Shown here: piece after piece, positions 14,901 to 22,287 of the stretch
Layout: the number at the start of each line of letters is the position of its first letter
How positions within the stretch are numbered: position 1 is the first letter of the stretch
Virus record (IMG/VR): IMGVR_UViG_3300042888_001950
Coordinates: 1 to 28,994 of that record
Origin: a virus
Direction: 5' to 3' (one strand)
Length of the DNA: 28,994 nt
Notes under the pieces: generated by a model
What the model saw: the letters and a program-made list of their open reading frames with translations, nothing else
Database searches by the model: none
Told to the model about the DNA's origin: nothing
Made by a program: the position numbers and the translations under genes

Positions 14901-16518
14901 ATAATAAAATTTCATATTTTAAATTACCGGTATCCCATATTTTATCGTAACCTAATTCAGACATTATTTGAGATTCTGTTTTATTTTTATCATAACCTAA
15001 CTTAACTAATCTATCTTTTCTATAGTTAAACCTATGTTCTCTAACATCATATTTTTTAGTATAACTATAATTAGGTTTTGTTTCCCCAATATAATTAAAC
15101 CCTGTTTTAGAATAAAAACAAAATTCATCTGAAGGTGACCAATTTCTGTTAGAATATGTTATAATTTTTTTAGGTGAATATTCCTTTATAAAATGTTTTA
15201 ATAATTTTGTAAATCCACCAACTACATTTACGGAACAATAACGATATAATTCATATTCATCTATAGTTTTATTTTTATTACCTAAAATTTTTCTTAATGA
15301 ACCAAATGACATAACGGCAACAATAATATCATTATGTTTTAGACCAAAGTATATTGTTGATTTATCATTACCTTGTAAATGGTTAGTCTTAAGAAAATTA
15401 CTTTTTTCATCACTACTTATAGTTGTTATTTCACAATTTCTCGCATAAATTTTAGTATTATTTTTCTTCAATAAATTAGTAATTCTATTTTTTACTATAT
15501 TTTTCTTTGTTAACCATTCGTCAGAAAAAATATGAATTAATTGAATGTTTTTTTCAAGACATTTTAATGTTTTATCTATATGATAATTTTTATGTTTCCC
15601 CCTATTTTCTGAGTGCCAATATAATCCATTATATTCTATAGCTATATTATAATCAGGAAAATACAAATCTAATTCAACACCATTTAATTGTTTCTTATCA
15701 CAAACTTTAACATCAACACCTAATGATTTAACATATTCCTCAATTTCTTTTTCAGATTTACTTCTGTAGTAAAAATTAGTTTCACATTTTAATAAATTAG
15801 ATACAAATGTGTCTTTTGTTTTTTTAGAAATTAAAGAGTTTTCGCCAAATTTATTTTTATATTCCTCGGTTGTTATATTATGTGATGACAAATGAGTGTT
15901 AGATAACATTTTAAATTGTTCGTCACATAATTCACAAGTGACATAATTATCTGTTTCATTAAATAACACATCTCTGTCAATAGAATTTGATAACGTTGTG
16001 AATAGTTTAAGTTCTGAAGGGAATTTTAACACATAATCACTAATTGAGTTGTGTGCGTTTTCAATATGTTTAGATAACGCCCCGGATTTATTAACAATAT
16101 CTTTGGTGACCCATCCACATTCTAAACATTTTATTGTTGTTGATTCCGGTTTAGTGATTAAATTAAAGTAAGTAAAATGCCAATAATTCCCAGTATCCGT
16201 TAAATACATTCTTCTTTTGAATGAAGATGGGATAACTTCATTAGGGTAACATTTTTTAATATGATTAGTTACTCCACCACTTTTATTTTCAATGTCATCA
16301 TATTCTTTACCACAACACTTACAAGATAGTATAATATTTTTATTATCTAACTCAATCTTTTTGACCTGTTTATGTTTGATTTGACCACCTTTAGTTTTTA
16401 ATGGTATGTTATTACTTAATAAAATTTTTTTAATTTTAAGTTTACCAACCTTAAATTCTTTAGCCAAGGTCTCAATAGAGACATTATCTTTATACTTTTC
16501 AATTATTATATCTTCCAT
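14899..16518 (-). CDS. Zinc-finger Vsr-like (EDxHD-type) homing endonuclease
   Basis: 539 residues, apparently intact. Domains in order: helix-turn-helix-like N-terminus (1-45, VSIETLAKEFKVGKLKIKKI); three zinc-finger-like modules, C66/C69/H86/C90, C131/C134/H151/H156 and C195/C198/H209/H213; a PD-(D/E)XK/Vsr-type nuclease at about 250-335 (SEKEIEEYVKSLG, ELDLYFPDYNIAIEYNGLYW, H302, H313, HIFSDEW); and a C-terminal GNAT/Mom-like region (375-505: FLKTNHLQGN, YELYRYCSVNVVGGFTKLL, KTGFNYIGET). Free-standing phage homing endonucleases of the Vsr/EDxHD group have this nuclease pattern. It sits inverted next to the capsid gene, as a mobile gene would. The C-terminal assignment is by resemblance only. 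An ATATTTAT overlaps its ATG (16517-16524) but is too close to act as a normal promoter. Confidence 0.8.
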   Translation of the reverse strand: MEDIIIEKYKDNVSIETLAKEFKVGKLKIKKILLSNNIPLKTKGGQIKHKQVKKIELDNKNIILSCKCCGKEYDDIENKSGGVTNHIKKCYPNEVIPSSFKRRMYLTDTGNYWHFTYFNLITKPESTTIKCLECGWVTKDIVNKSGALSKHIENAHNSISDYVLKFPSELKLFTTLSNSIDRDVLFNETDNYVTCELCDEQFKMLSNTHLSSHNITTEEYKNKFGENSLISKKTKDTFVSNLLKCETNFYYRSKSEKEIEEYVKSLGVDVKVCDKKQLNGVELDLYFPDYNIAIEYNGLYWHSENRGKHKNYHIDKTLKCLEKNIQLIHIFSDEWLTKKNIVKNRITNLLKKNNTKIYARNCEITTISSDEKSNFLKTNHLQGNDKSTIYFGLKHNDIIVAVMSFGSLRKILGNKNKTIDEYELYRYCSVNVVGGFTKLLKHFIKEYSPKKIITYSNRNWSPSDEFCFYSKTGFNYIGETKPNYSYTKKYDVREHRFNYRKDRLVKLGYDKNKTESQIMSELGYDKIWDTGNLKYEILL

Positions 16519-16613
16519 AAATATAATTATACCTAAAAAAGGAATGGAGTCAATTTTTTTAACAAAAATATATTTTTTTATTATTTGTATAATAAATTAT
16601 TATAAACTTTGTG

Positions 16614-16621
16614 ATATTTAT
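16614..16621 (+). promoter_or_regulatory. ATATTTAT candidate late-promoter box
   Basis: The exact octamer is followed by TA and then ATAAAAAG, 15 bases before the ATG at 16637. It is nearly identical in layout to the site before the protease gene. Confidence 0.6.
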
Positions 16622-16636
16622 TAATAAAAAGATTAT

Positions 16637-17230
16637 ATGAAAAATTTATATTCCTTAAATGATGAGGAAAAACAGAGAATATTAAATCTTCACGAGAATG
16701 CAACAAAACGTCAATATTTGGGAGAACAATTAACTGATGAAACTGGTAAATATACTCCAGTATATAAACCTGAAGTTGGTCCTGATACTCAAGTAGATGC
16801 TAGTAAGAAATTTACCCCAGCGGCAATGGCTTGTATTAAACAATTTGGTGAATATAAACCGGCTAAAACACCTGGTTTTGTTCAGGTTGAAACAGATAAA
16901 GCCACTGTATTCTTTAGTAAAGATTATGAAGTTAGATATCGACCAACCGGTGGTGAAATTATAAAGGGTCAATGGTCTTGTATGAGTAATGTTTTTAATA
17001 TTAATCTAAACGATGATTCAACTTGGTCAAGGGCTCAAGGTGGTTGGAAGAATCCGACAATTAATACTAAACCTCAAGTTAAAATAAATCCGGTTTTACA
17101 ACAAACAATGACGATTAATAAACAAATTCAACAAAAACTTGGATTAAAACAAACAGGTAAATTAACTCATAATGAATTGGAAGTTCTAATTAAAACATTA
17201 ACACCTAACGCTACACCAACTCAACAATAA
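16637..17230 (+). CDS. Small protein with peptidoglycan-binding-like C-terminus
   Basis: 197 residues. The N-terminus YSLNDEEKQRILNLHENA is a charged helix. A central domain (about 55-140, with two Cys and several Trp/Phe) is not recognised. The last 50 residues (INKQIQQKLGLKQTGKLTHNE, then LEVLIKTL) resemble half of a PG_binding_1 motif (repeated helix, T-G-x-L-T). There is no signal peptide or catalytic residue, so it is not itself a lysin. The next gene, 14 bases downstream, has the same plan: short N-terminal helix, linker, PG-binding-like end. A virion-associated or cell-wall-contacting role is a guess. It is expressed from its own candidate late promoter. Confidence 0.55.
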   Translation: MKNLYSLNDEEKQRILNLHENATKRQYLGEQLTDETGKYTPVYKPEVGPDTQVDASKKFTPAAMACIKQFGEYKPAKTPGFVQVETDKATVFFSKDYEVRYRPTGGEIIKGQWSCMSNVFNINLNDDSTWSRAQGGWKNPTINTKPQVKINPVLQQTMTINKQIQQKLGLKQTGKLTHNELEVLIKTLTPNATPTQQ

Positions 17231-17244
17231 AAATAAGAAACAAA

Positions 17245-17613
17245 ATGAACAGAAGTTATAGTAAAATTAGACATATTCAAGAAATAAATGTGTTACTTGA
17301 AAAAAAATTATTATCTGAACAAACAGGAATTGGATATGGTAATGAACCAGCGCCAATTGCTGGTGTTACAGACACAGCAACAACACCTGCTGTGACAACA
17401 ACACCTACTGCAACAACACCTGCCACCACAACAACACAATCTACTGAAACACAAACTAAAGAGGTTCAAGGAAAAGAAAAAACGGCAGAATTAGTTGGTA
17501 CTTTACAAGAATTATTAAAAAACACATATAAACAAAATATTGTGGCGGATAAAAAATACGGGTCAAAAACAGCTCAAGCTATTCTTAACACTTTAAAGAC
17601 ATTAAAAAAATAA
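17245..17613 (+). CDS. Thr-rich small protein with peptidoglycan-binding-like C-terminus
   Basis: 122 residues. Residues 1-27 form a helix (SKIRHIQEINVLLEKKLLSEQ). Residues 40-72 are a Thr/Ala/Pro-rich flexible linker. Residues 80-122 (LVGTLQELLKNTYKQ, ADKKYGSKTAQAILNTLK) match the PG_binding_1 layout L-Q-x-x-L ... D-x-x-Y-G-x-x-T-x-x-A-I. There is no signal peptide. It is paired with the upstream gene (14-base gap, shared promoter) and followed at once by a terminator. The linker-plus-binding-domain form suits a tethered accessory protein of the virion or baseplate, but this is inference. Confidence 0.6.
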   Translation: MNRSYSKIRHIQEINVLLEKKLLSEQTGIGYGNEPAPIAGVTDTATTPAVTTTPTATTPATTTTQSTETQTKEVQGKEKTAELVGTLQELLKNTYKQNIVADKKYGSKTAQAILNTLKTLKK

Positions 17614-17638
17614 AGAGACTATTCGGTCTCTTTTTTTG
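17612..17638 (+). terminator. Intrinsic terminator of the PG-binding-like pair
   Basis: The stem AAAGAGAC (17612-17619) pairs with GTCTCTTT (17626-17633) around a 6-base loop, with seven T (17631-17637). It overlaps both the + gene stop and the 3' end of the opposing gene. Confidence 0.85.
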
Positions 17639-17840
17639 TTATAGTTCTAATTGCTCTAGATATTACCTCACATTCCCCCAATGAATACATCCCACTACTA
17701 TATCCGTATTTAACGGCTTGAATTAGGAAGTAGGTTGCGTTATCTTTATCCATTGTGTTTAGAATGGTATCTAAATGTTCTTCATTATACAGAGGTATAG
17801 TTTCAAATAATTTACCAAAAAGTTCTTGTTCTTGTTCCAT
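17619..17840 (-). CDS. Small hypothetical protein, 73 residues
   Basis: The open frame extends upstream to 17894, but that part runs through the intergenic promoter region and into the divergent gene, so the ATG at 17838-17840 (MEQEQELFGKLFET) is chosen. The protein is acidic and helical, with a central AVKYGYSSGMYSLGECEV segment. No family or motif recognised. It is a single-gene minus-strand unit between two plus-strand units. On its sense strand the T4-type sequence TATAAATA lies 16 bases upstream (17858-17865), so it may share a bidirectional late-promoter element with the gene at 17874. Confidence 0.55.
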   Translation of the reverse strand: MEQEQELFGKLFETIPLYNEEHLDTILNTMDKDNATYFLIQAVKYGYSSGMYSLGECEVISRAIRTITKKETE

Positions 17841-17856
17841 AATATAATTTAATAGT

Positions 17857-17864
17857 ATATTTAT
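17857..17864 (+). promoter_or_regulatory. ATATTTAT box between divergent genes, possibly bidirectional
   Basis: On the + strand the octamer is 9 bases before the ATG at 17874. Read on the - strand the same element gives TATAAATA (17858-17865), the classical T4 late promoter, 16 bases before the ATG of the minus gene. Confidence 0.5.
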
Positions 17865-17873
17865 AATTATACT

Positions 17874-18290
17874 ATGAAAAATAATAAAATACATATTTCA
17901 GAAGCGACAAGTACTTCATCTGGAAGTAGGGGTTCTTATAACGCTCCATTATCAATTGGTATTAGATTGTTTAATAAACAGGCTATGCAACCATATTATG
18001 TACCAACATCAGAGTATGATGACGCTATGTTGACATATGATAGTTATGATGGTGAGATGAGTACACCGAAGAAGGTTATTAATAAAATTGAGAAATTGGC
18101 TCGTAAGATTGCGAAGAAGGTTAAAGATAATCCGGTATTAAATGATGATGATGGTGATATTTTAAATAATAAACTTGGTAAAGTTAATGAGTGGATTGAA
18201 ATAAGAAGTTTTAACGAAGGAAAACACGAAACCCGTAATCTACAACAAATAATAAAAGATACTCTATTACAAGAAAGAAAAAACCCCTAA
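17874..18290 (+). CDS. Hypothetical protein, 138 residues
   Basis: It begins MKNNKIHISEATSTSSGSRG, a short helix then a Ser/Gly-rich flexible stretch. The middle contains PLSIGIRLFNKQAMQPYYV, and residues about 60-138 are helical and Lys-rich. No family recognised. The IHISE|ATS sequence near the N-terminus fits a prohead-protease site (hydrophobic-x-Glu then Ala), so it could be a processed internal head protein, but that is speculation. Codon use includes many GAT/GAG and AAG-rich stretches but no clear sign of foreign origin. Its stop codon overlaps the stop of the convergent gene within a shared terminator. Confidence 0.6.
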   Translation: MKNNKIHISEATSTSSGSRGSYNAPLSIGIRLFNKQAMQPYYVPTSEYDDAMLTYDSYDGEMSTPKKVINKIEKLARKIAKKVKDNPVLNDDDGDILNNKLGKVNEWIEIRSFNEGKHETRNLQQIIKDTLLQERKNP

Positions 18291-18311
18291 TCTTCAACGA
18301 CAGGGGTTTTT
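18279..18311. terminator. Bidirectional terminator with overlapping convergent stop codons
   Basis: The stem AAAAACCCCT (18279-18288) pairs with AGGGGTTTTT (18302-18311). It has A-rich and T-rich flanks on both sides, so it can act on both strands. The + stop TAA (18288-18290) and - stop TAG (18287-18289) overlap at its stem-loop border. Confidence 0.85.
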
Positions 18312-18739
18312 TGTTTTGGTTTCGGATTCATCTTACTTAAAATGTTATCTAAAGAATGTTTTATTTGAGATTTCATTTGGTTTTTTAGTTCTTGTCTGAG
18401 ACTTTCAGTTTTGTTATCATACATAGTTGTCATTTTTCTCCAATCTCTATCGGTTAATAAAATGTTACTATAATAAAAAACATGATTGATAACACTAATT
18501 TTTTTATTATCAAGAATTACGAATATTCCTAGTTTACTATTTTTAATATATCTTTCTTCCGATAATGGAGCGATAAAGAACTCAGACTTTGGATGTTTGA
18601 TTGCGTTACGACAAATAGCAACACAGGTTTTAGTGTCCGCTAAAATACCTGGGTCAACAACATCATACATATGTTTTAACTTTAATAGTCTTTTTTTAAC
18701 TATATCTCGTTTGATTAATTTTTTAATATATTGTATCAT
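18287..18739 (-). CDS. Hypothetical basic protein, 150 residues
   Basis: Strongly basic N-terminus (MIQYIKKLIKRDIVKKRLLK). The central part (FIAPLSEERYIKNSKLGIFV, then NHVFYYSNILLTDRDWRKM) looks like a small beta-containing domain, and the C-terminus is a helical, Gln/Lys-rich tail ending KPKQKTPVVED. No family recognised, no signal peptide. Its start is the ATG at 18737-18739. The region upstream lacks the phage octamer and instead shows a TATCTTTG box, so it may be transcribed by the host polymerase rather than as a late gene. It is separated from the structural genes upstream by a terminator. Confidence 0.6.
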   Translation of the reverse strand: MIQYIKKLIKRDIVKKRLLKLKHMYDVVDPGILADTKTCVAICRNAIKHPKSEFFIAPLSEERYIKNSKLGIFVILDNKKISVINHVFYYSNILLTDRDWRKMTTMYDNKTESLRQELKNQMKSQIKHSLDNILSKMNPKPKQKTPVVED

Positions 18740-18763
18740 GGCGGGTGGGGTTTAATTACCATA

Positions 18764-18771
18764 CAAAGATA
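18764..18771 (-). promoter_or_regulatory. Candidate host-type promoter -7 box (TATCTTTG)
   Basis: On the - strand TATCTTTG fits the Bacteroidota -7 consensus TAnnTTTG. It lies 24 bases upstream of the ATG at 18739, directly after a terminator. No convincing TTG was found at the -33 position, so confidence is modest. Confidence 0.35.
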
Positions 18772-18785
18772 GAGAATATAACCCA

Positions 18786-18810
18786 TAAAAAAAAGGGAAA
18801 TTATCCCTTT
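18786..18810 (-). terminator. Intrinsic terminator of the - strand structural unit
   Basis: Read on the - strand, AAAGGGATAATTTCCC forms a short stem with the T-rich continuation (at least eight T). It follows the 54-residue gene by about 30 bases. Confidence 0.75.
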
Positions 18811-18838
18811 CTTCTATATTGTAATAAAATAATTTTAA

Positions 18839-19003
18839 TTAAGAATTTAATCCATTTCCACCAATAGTAACCGCATTCATTTGAACAACAGTTCCCCCAG
18901 TTGTGTTAGAGTATCCCGGATGTGGTGGTACGATAATTTGTAAATTCTTATCACAGTCTATTTGACATATAACTGTTTCTGTGTTTGCACTAATTTCACC
19001 CAT
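18839..19003 (-). CDS. Small conserved-looking protein, 54 residues, own promoter and terminator
   Basis: The start codon is at 19001-19003 and the TAA at 18839-18841. The product begins MGEISANTETVICQIDCDKN and continues through VPPHPGYSNTTGG to end TIGGNGLNS. It is rich in Thr, Asn, Gly and Val with two cysteines four residues apart, suggesting a small beta structure. No family recognised. It has an ATATTTAT box with trailing ATAAAAAC 13 bases upstream and a terminator downstream, which together with codon-like base use make a real gene likely. Its place next to a beta-rich structural gene suggests a small virion or tail-fibre accessory protein; this is inference. Confidence 0.65.
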   Translation of the reverse strand: MGEISANTETVICQIDCDKNLQIIVPPHPGYSNTTGGTVVQMNAVTIGGNGLNS

Positions 19004-19016
19004 TTTGTTTTTATTT

Positions 19017-19024
19017 ATAAATAT
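19017..19024 (-). promoter_or_regulatory. ATATTTAT candidate late-promoter box (- strand)
   Basis: On the sense strand it reads ATATTTAT, then AA, then ATAAAAAC, 13 bases before the ATG of the 54-residue gene. It begins immediately after the stop codon of the upstream gene. Confidence 0.6.
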
Positions 19025-20500
19025 TTAGTAATCTGAATTTTTGATGTTTACAATCTGAAATTTAATCTGTCTTTTGTATGTGTTAATTTCACCACTACTT
19101 TCAACTTTGATATCCACATAATATTCATTAGGTATTTTATCTCTAGTATCAAATATAAAATTATATTCATCAGCGGTACGGTTTAGTTTTGTCCAATCTT
19201 GAACCTGAACTTCAACTTGACCTTCTCTAACATATACTCTATAATATGCACGGATATTTGGTAATAATTTTTGAGTGGTATAAGCTTGTTTAATAACAAC
19301 CCCCACTTTTCTAACATCCGTATTATAAATTTTTTCATCTTGTTTAATACCATAAAAATCAAATCCATATAATTTTGGGTCAACAGATGATGTACCAATT
19401 TGGATTGAATGTTTTAGTGGGTATATTGTAAAGTTATTTATCACATTAGGTAATGAAAACCCATTTAAAGTTAATCCAGACCAAATGTCTGAAAAAGTAC
19501 AAGGAGTTTTATAACCAATAAGTGGTGGTATGGTGATTTCATACACACCTTTTGTTCTTCGGCAAGAAGTTAAACCGGTTAAACCAGGTATTAAAGTTCC
19601 GCTAGAATCTGATATGCTAACAGTCGGGTTAGTATCCAAATTAATAGGATTCCCATTATCGTATAGGTATAAATATAGTTTATTTATTTTACCTAATGTA
19701 AATGAATTTCTATCATCCTCAATTAGGTCATTGTAATTAGTTTCTAAAAATGGTTCGTAAAAAGTTTGAGTATGTCTAGTAAAAAACTGAACTTCATAAT
19801 TTTCCGTTAAACCTGTTAAATTTTCAACTTGTGGTTTAAATGCGATACCCCATCCTGAAATATTAGGTAAAGTTCCATTTAACACATTATTAATTTCTTG
19901 GGTCATATCAAAACTAATGTTTTCATTACCAAACTCAAAATGTTGTGTACCAACAATTGTTAAACCCGAATAAGGAACCACCCCAATATTTTTATTATTA
20001 TAAATCCCGGGTGTAGTCCAAGAGTTTATTGTTGTTGTTGCGGACCAATTTGAAGGTCTTGTTGAATAATTTTTATCAATAGTTATTTCGTATTTTAAAT
20101 CCGCGTAATCATAACCAACACCTTCATCCCACAATTGGGGGGTTGTAACAACATTATTTATATAAGGAATTCTAAATAATATTAAATCAAATGATGTTGC
20201 TCTCATTCGTTGTTGAGAAGTGGTTGTGTTTAAACTTTCAATATCAAATGTTGAGGTATTAAACATTCTCAAGGTATGTTTTATATTGTTAGTACATCCC
20301 GTGGTTATTGTTCCATCTGAAATTTTTTGTTTTAATAAATCTAAATCTAAATTAAAAATAAAGCGACTATACCCATTTGGATATTGGGTTGTCGCTGTTG
20401 AACCATAAAATAATTCTGTAACCGGATTTCTCCCTGTATTACATAAACTATTTGATATAAGAGTATTGTTCCTATTAAAGTATGAATTGTTAATTGACAT
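19025..20500 (-). CDS. Beta-rich virion/tail structural protein
   Basis: 491 residues, rich in Asn, Thr, Ile, Ser and aromatic residues, with no helix-rich or enzyme-like segments. The first 250 residues (SRFIFNLDLDLLKQKI, LRMFNTSTF, WGIAFKPQVENLTG, FFTRHTQTFYEPFLE) recall DNRLRE-type beta domains found in surface and phage structural proteins. The C-terminal 240 residues look like two or more Ig-like or beta-sandwich modules (LYLYLYDNGNPINL, VYEITIPPLIGY, YYVDIKVESSGEINTYKRQI). No signal peptide. It sits just downstream of the gp5-like hub gene, so a baseplate or tail-fibre role is likely. An ATATTTAT overlaps its ATG (20499-20506), too close to act as a normal promoter. Confidence 0.6.
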   Translation of the reverse strand: MSINNSYFNRNNTLISNSLCNTGRNPVTELFYGSTATTQYPNGYSRFIFNLDLDLLKQKISDGTITTGCTNNIKHTLRMFNTSTFDIESLNTTTSQQRMRATSFDLILFRIPYINNVVTTPQLWDEGVGYDYADLKYEITIDKNYSTRPSNWSATTTINSWTTPGIYNNKNIGVVPYSGLTIVGTQHFEFGNENISFDMTQEINNVLNGTLPNISGWGIAFKPQVENLTGLTENYEVQFFTRHTQTFYEPFLETNYNDLIEDDRNSFTLGKINKLYLYLYDNGNPINLDTNPTVSISDSSGTLIPGLTGLTSCRRTKGVYEITIPPLIGYKTPCTFSDIWSGLTLNGFSLPNVINNFTIYPLKHSIQIGTSSVDPKLYGFDFYGIKQDEKIYNTDVRKVGVVIKQAYTTQKLLPNIRAYYRVYVREGQVEVQVQDWTKLNRTADEYNFIFDTRDKIPNEYYVDIKVESSGEINTYKRQIKFQIVNIKNSDY

Positions 20501-20523
20501 AAATATCTTTTAACAATAAATAG

Positions 20524-22074
20524 TTAGTTTATACGAATATTGTTATTTAATATTGAATTTTCCGCGTTAGCTAATATTTGTTGTATTTCAGCACTTGTTT
20601 GACCATTACCTGAAGCTACAGGAACTGGTGGCATTGTCGCTATAGGATGGACATGACCAGTTACAAACGAAAACATTTTTCTAAGTAATTTCATTAATTC
20701 ATCACCTCTAACCGTTGGATAGGTTTTATTATAAACACTATTCTCATCTCCAATAAATTTATCTTGGGGAATACCATACAAAGTATTGTTAATATCTATA
20801 GGACCTTTTGGACCAGTAGAATCATGTGAAAATAGATAAATTTTTTGGCCACCTAAAACACTATATGTTATATCTTCATCTATAAATTCTGATGGTATTA
20901 CAGTGTCGGTTTTTAATTCTGATTGAGACCCTATTACAGGTTTTGAATTTTTATTTTCCCAAACTAAAAAAAAACCGGAATTTTTATCCGCTTGAGATAA
21001 TTTTATTTTTTCAATAAATCCACTAAAATTACTAGACTCATTGATATCATAATTAGAGTTTTGAAAATTAACGCCTTTTTCATAAGTTAATTTTGATGGT
21101 GTGACAATAAAAGGAAATACATCTTTTGTGTAATTATTAGCGTTATTAAATGTAAAACCGGTTATATCCATAAACCCATTAAAAACACCAGATGTAAATT
21201 TATTAACTAAAGATACTACATCATCAAAGGAATAACCATTAAATTTAAGTTCCTCTAAAGGACCTGTGTAATCACTACCAAAATCTAATTTAGTTATAGT
21301 GTCTGCGTTAAAATTACTAGTGTTAACTCTTTCACTTGGAATAACATTATAAAGCCCCACAGAACCATTAAACATCTGTTGAGTGTTTTCTAAATTATCA
21401 ATATTCCAAATAACAATTTTCTTAACCACTTTAACTACCTCAACTAAATAGTTTTGACTTTCAGAAGATTGGTTAATTTTTTGTTGTGTGTAATTTGTTA
21501 ATTGTAAAAAAGACCTTTTATTATTCCCAATAGGGAATTCATCTTTGTTTAATGTTTTTGTTTTACCAGCTCTAATTAAAACTTCATTATTTTTGACAAT
21601 AACATCAGCAGTTCCTCTACCCAATAATGAATTATCTCCAGGTTCTGGAAAAACACCATAACTAGAAATATTTCTATATTGACCAAATTTGTCCTTAAGA
21701 GACATACCTTGTTTAATTCTATCCCCAGACGCTAAAAATTTCTTAGCACCTTGATAATATTCAAAAGGTGTTGTCATAGGTGATGAAAATGGTCCTTGGA
21801 TATAAAATTGACTACCGAATGGGAAATCTTTATTCTGATATATTATATGAACATATTCATCTTTTAATGGGGTTTGATTAATATAAAAAGGTAATAATGG
21901 TAAAAACACTAAAGGGTCTCTAGATGTCCAAGAATCAATATCTTCATTCCAATTAGGGACGGACGCTAAAATATCCTTATAATTTTTAGTTTCAGGTATA
22001 ACTCTCAAACGACCCAACATCATTGGGTCTTGATTATCAATAACATGTCCAGGAAAAATTATTTGATTATCCAT
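20524..22074 (-). CDS. gp5-like baseplate hub/OB-fold protein
   Basis: 516 residues. The N-terminus [19 protein letters not shown] matches the OB-fold opening of T4 gp5 and related hub or VgrG-like proteins (G-x-V-x-x-x-x-D-P-x-x-x-G-R-x-x-V). It is followed by [19 protein letters not shown] and a beta-strand-rich segment with [20 protein letters not shown] late [16 protein letters not shown] stretch also recurs in phage hub proteins. No lysozyme domain is visible, so unlike T4 gp5 it would not digest peptidoglycan itself. It would form the central shaft or spike base at the tail tip. Its start overlaps the upstream small gene by 8 bases, showing tight coupling. Confidence 0.7.
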   Translation of the reverse strand: MDNQIIFPGHVIDNQDPMMLGRLRVIPETKNYKDILASVPNWNEDIDSWTSRDPLVFLPLLPFYINQTPLKDEYVHIIYQNKDFPFGSQFYIQGPFSSPMTTPFEYYQGAKKFLASGDRIKQGMSLKDKFGQYRNISSYGVFPEPGDNSLLGRGTADVIVKNNEVLIRAGKTKTLNKDEFPIGNNKRSFLQLTNYTQQKINQSSESQNYLVEVVKVVKKIVIWNIDNLENTQQMFNGSVGLYNVIPSERVNTSNFNADTITKLDFGSDYTGPLEELKFNGYSFDDVVSLVNKFTSGVFNGFMDITGFTFNNANNYTKDVFPFIVTPSKLTYEKGVNFQNSNYDINESSNFSGFIEKIKLSQADKNSGFFLVWENKNSKPVIGSQSELKTDTVIPSEFIDEDITYSVLGGQKIYLFSHDSTGPKGPIDINNTLYGIPQDKFIGDENSVYNKTYPTVRGDELMKLLRKMFSFVTGHVHPIATMPPVPVASGNGQTSAEIQQILANAENSILNNNIRIN

Positions 22075-22285
22075 TTTGTTTCGTTCTATTTTCGTATTCT
22101 TTTAAAATTAAATTATAAGTTATTTCTAACTTATCTAAATGATGCGTTAAATTAACTAAACTATCTTTAGTTAATTTAAAGTCCTGTTGAATAAAGTCCA
22201 TTACAAAAATTAAATCTTTATTAGATGAAGATTTATAGTCTTTAATAATATTAATAACTTTTTCAGTTTGTTCTTGTTTTACCAT
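22067..22285 (-). CDS. Small coiled-coil protein, 72 residues
   Basis: [20 protein letters not shown], then a helical [20 protein letters not shown] segment with heptad-like spacing of Leu/Ile, ending ENRTKQNG. No family recognised. It starts 2 bases downstream of the preceding gene's stop (TAAttATG) and overlaps the gp5-like gene by 8 bases, so it is translated as part of the baseplate unit. A small chaperone or assembly factor is possible, but only the gene order supports it. Confidence 0.55.
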   Translation of the reverse strand: MVKQEQTEKVINIIKDYKSSSNKDLIFVMDFIQQDFKLTKDSLVNLTHHLDKLEITYNLILKEYENRTKQNG

Positions 22286-22287
22286 AA

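Noticed and set aside
16514-16524. ATATTTAT directly overlapping the ATG of the endonuclease gene (and likewise 20499-20506 for the structural gene)
   Set aside because: A box touching the start codon cannot place a transcript start upstream of it; probably chance in AT-rich DNA or read in the other direction.
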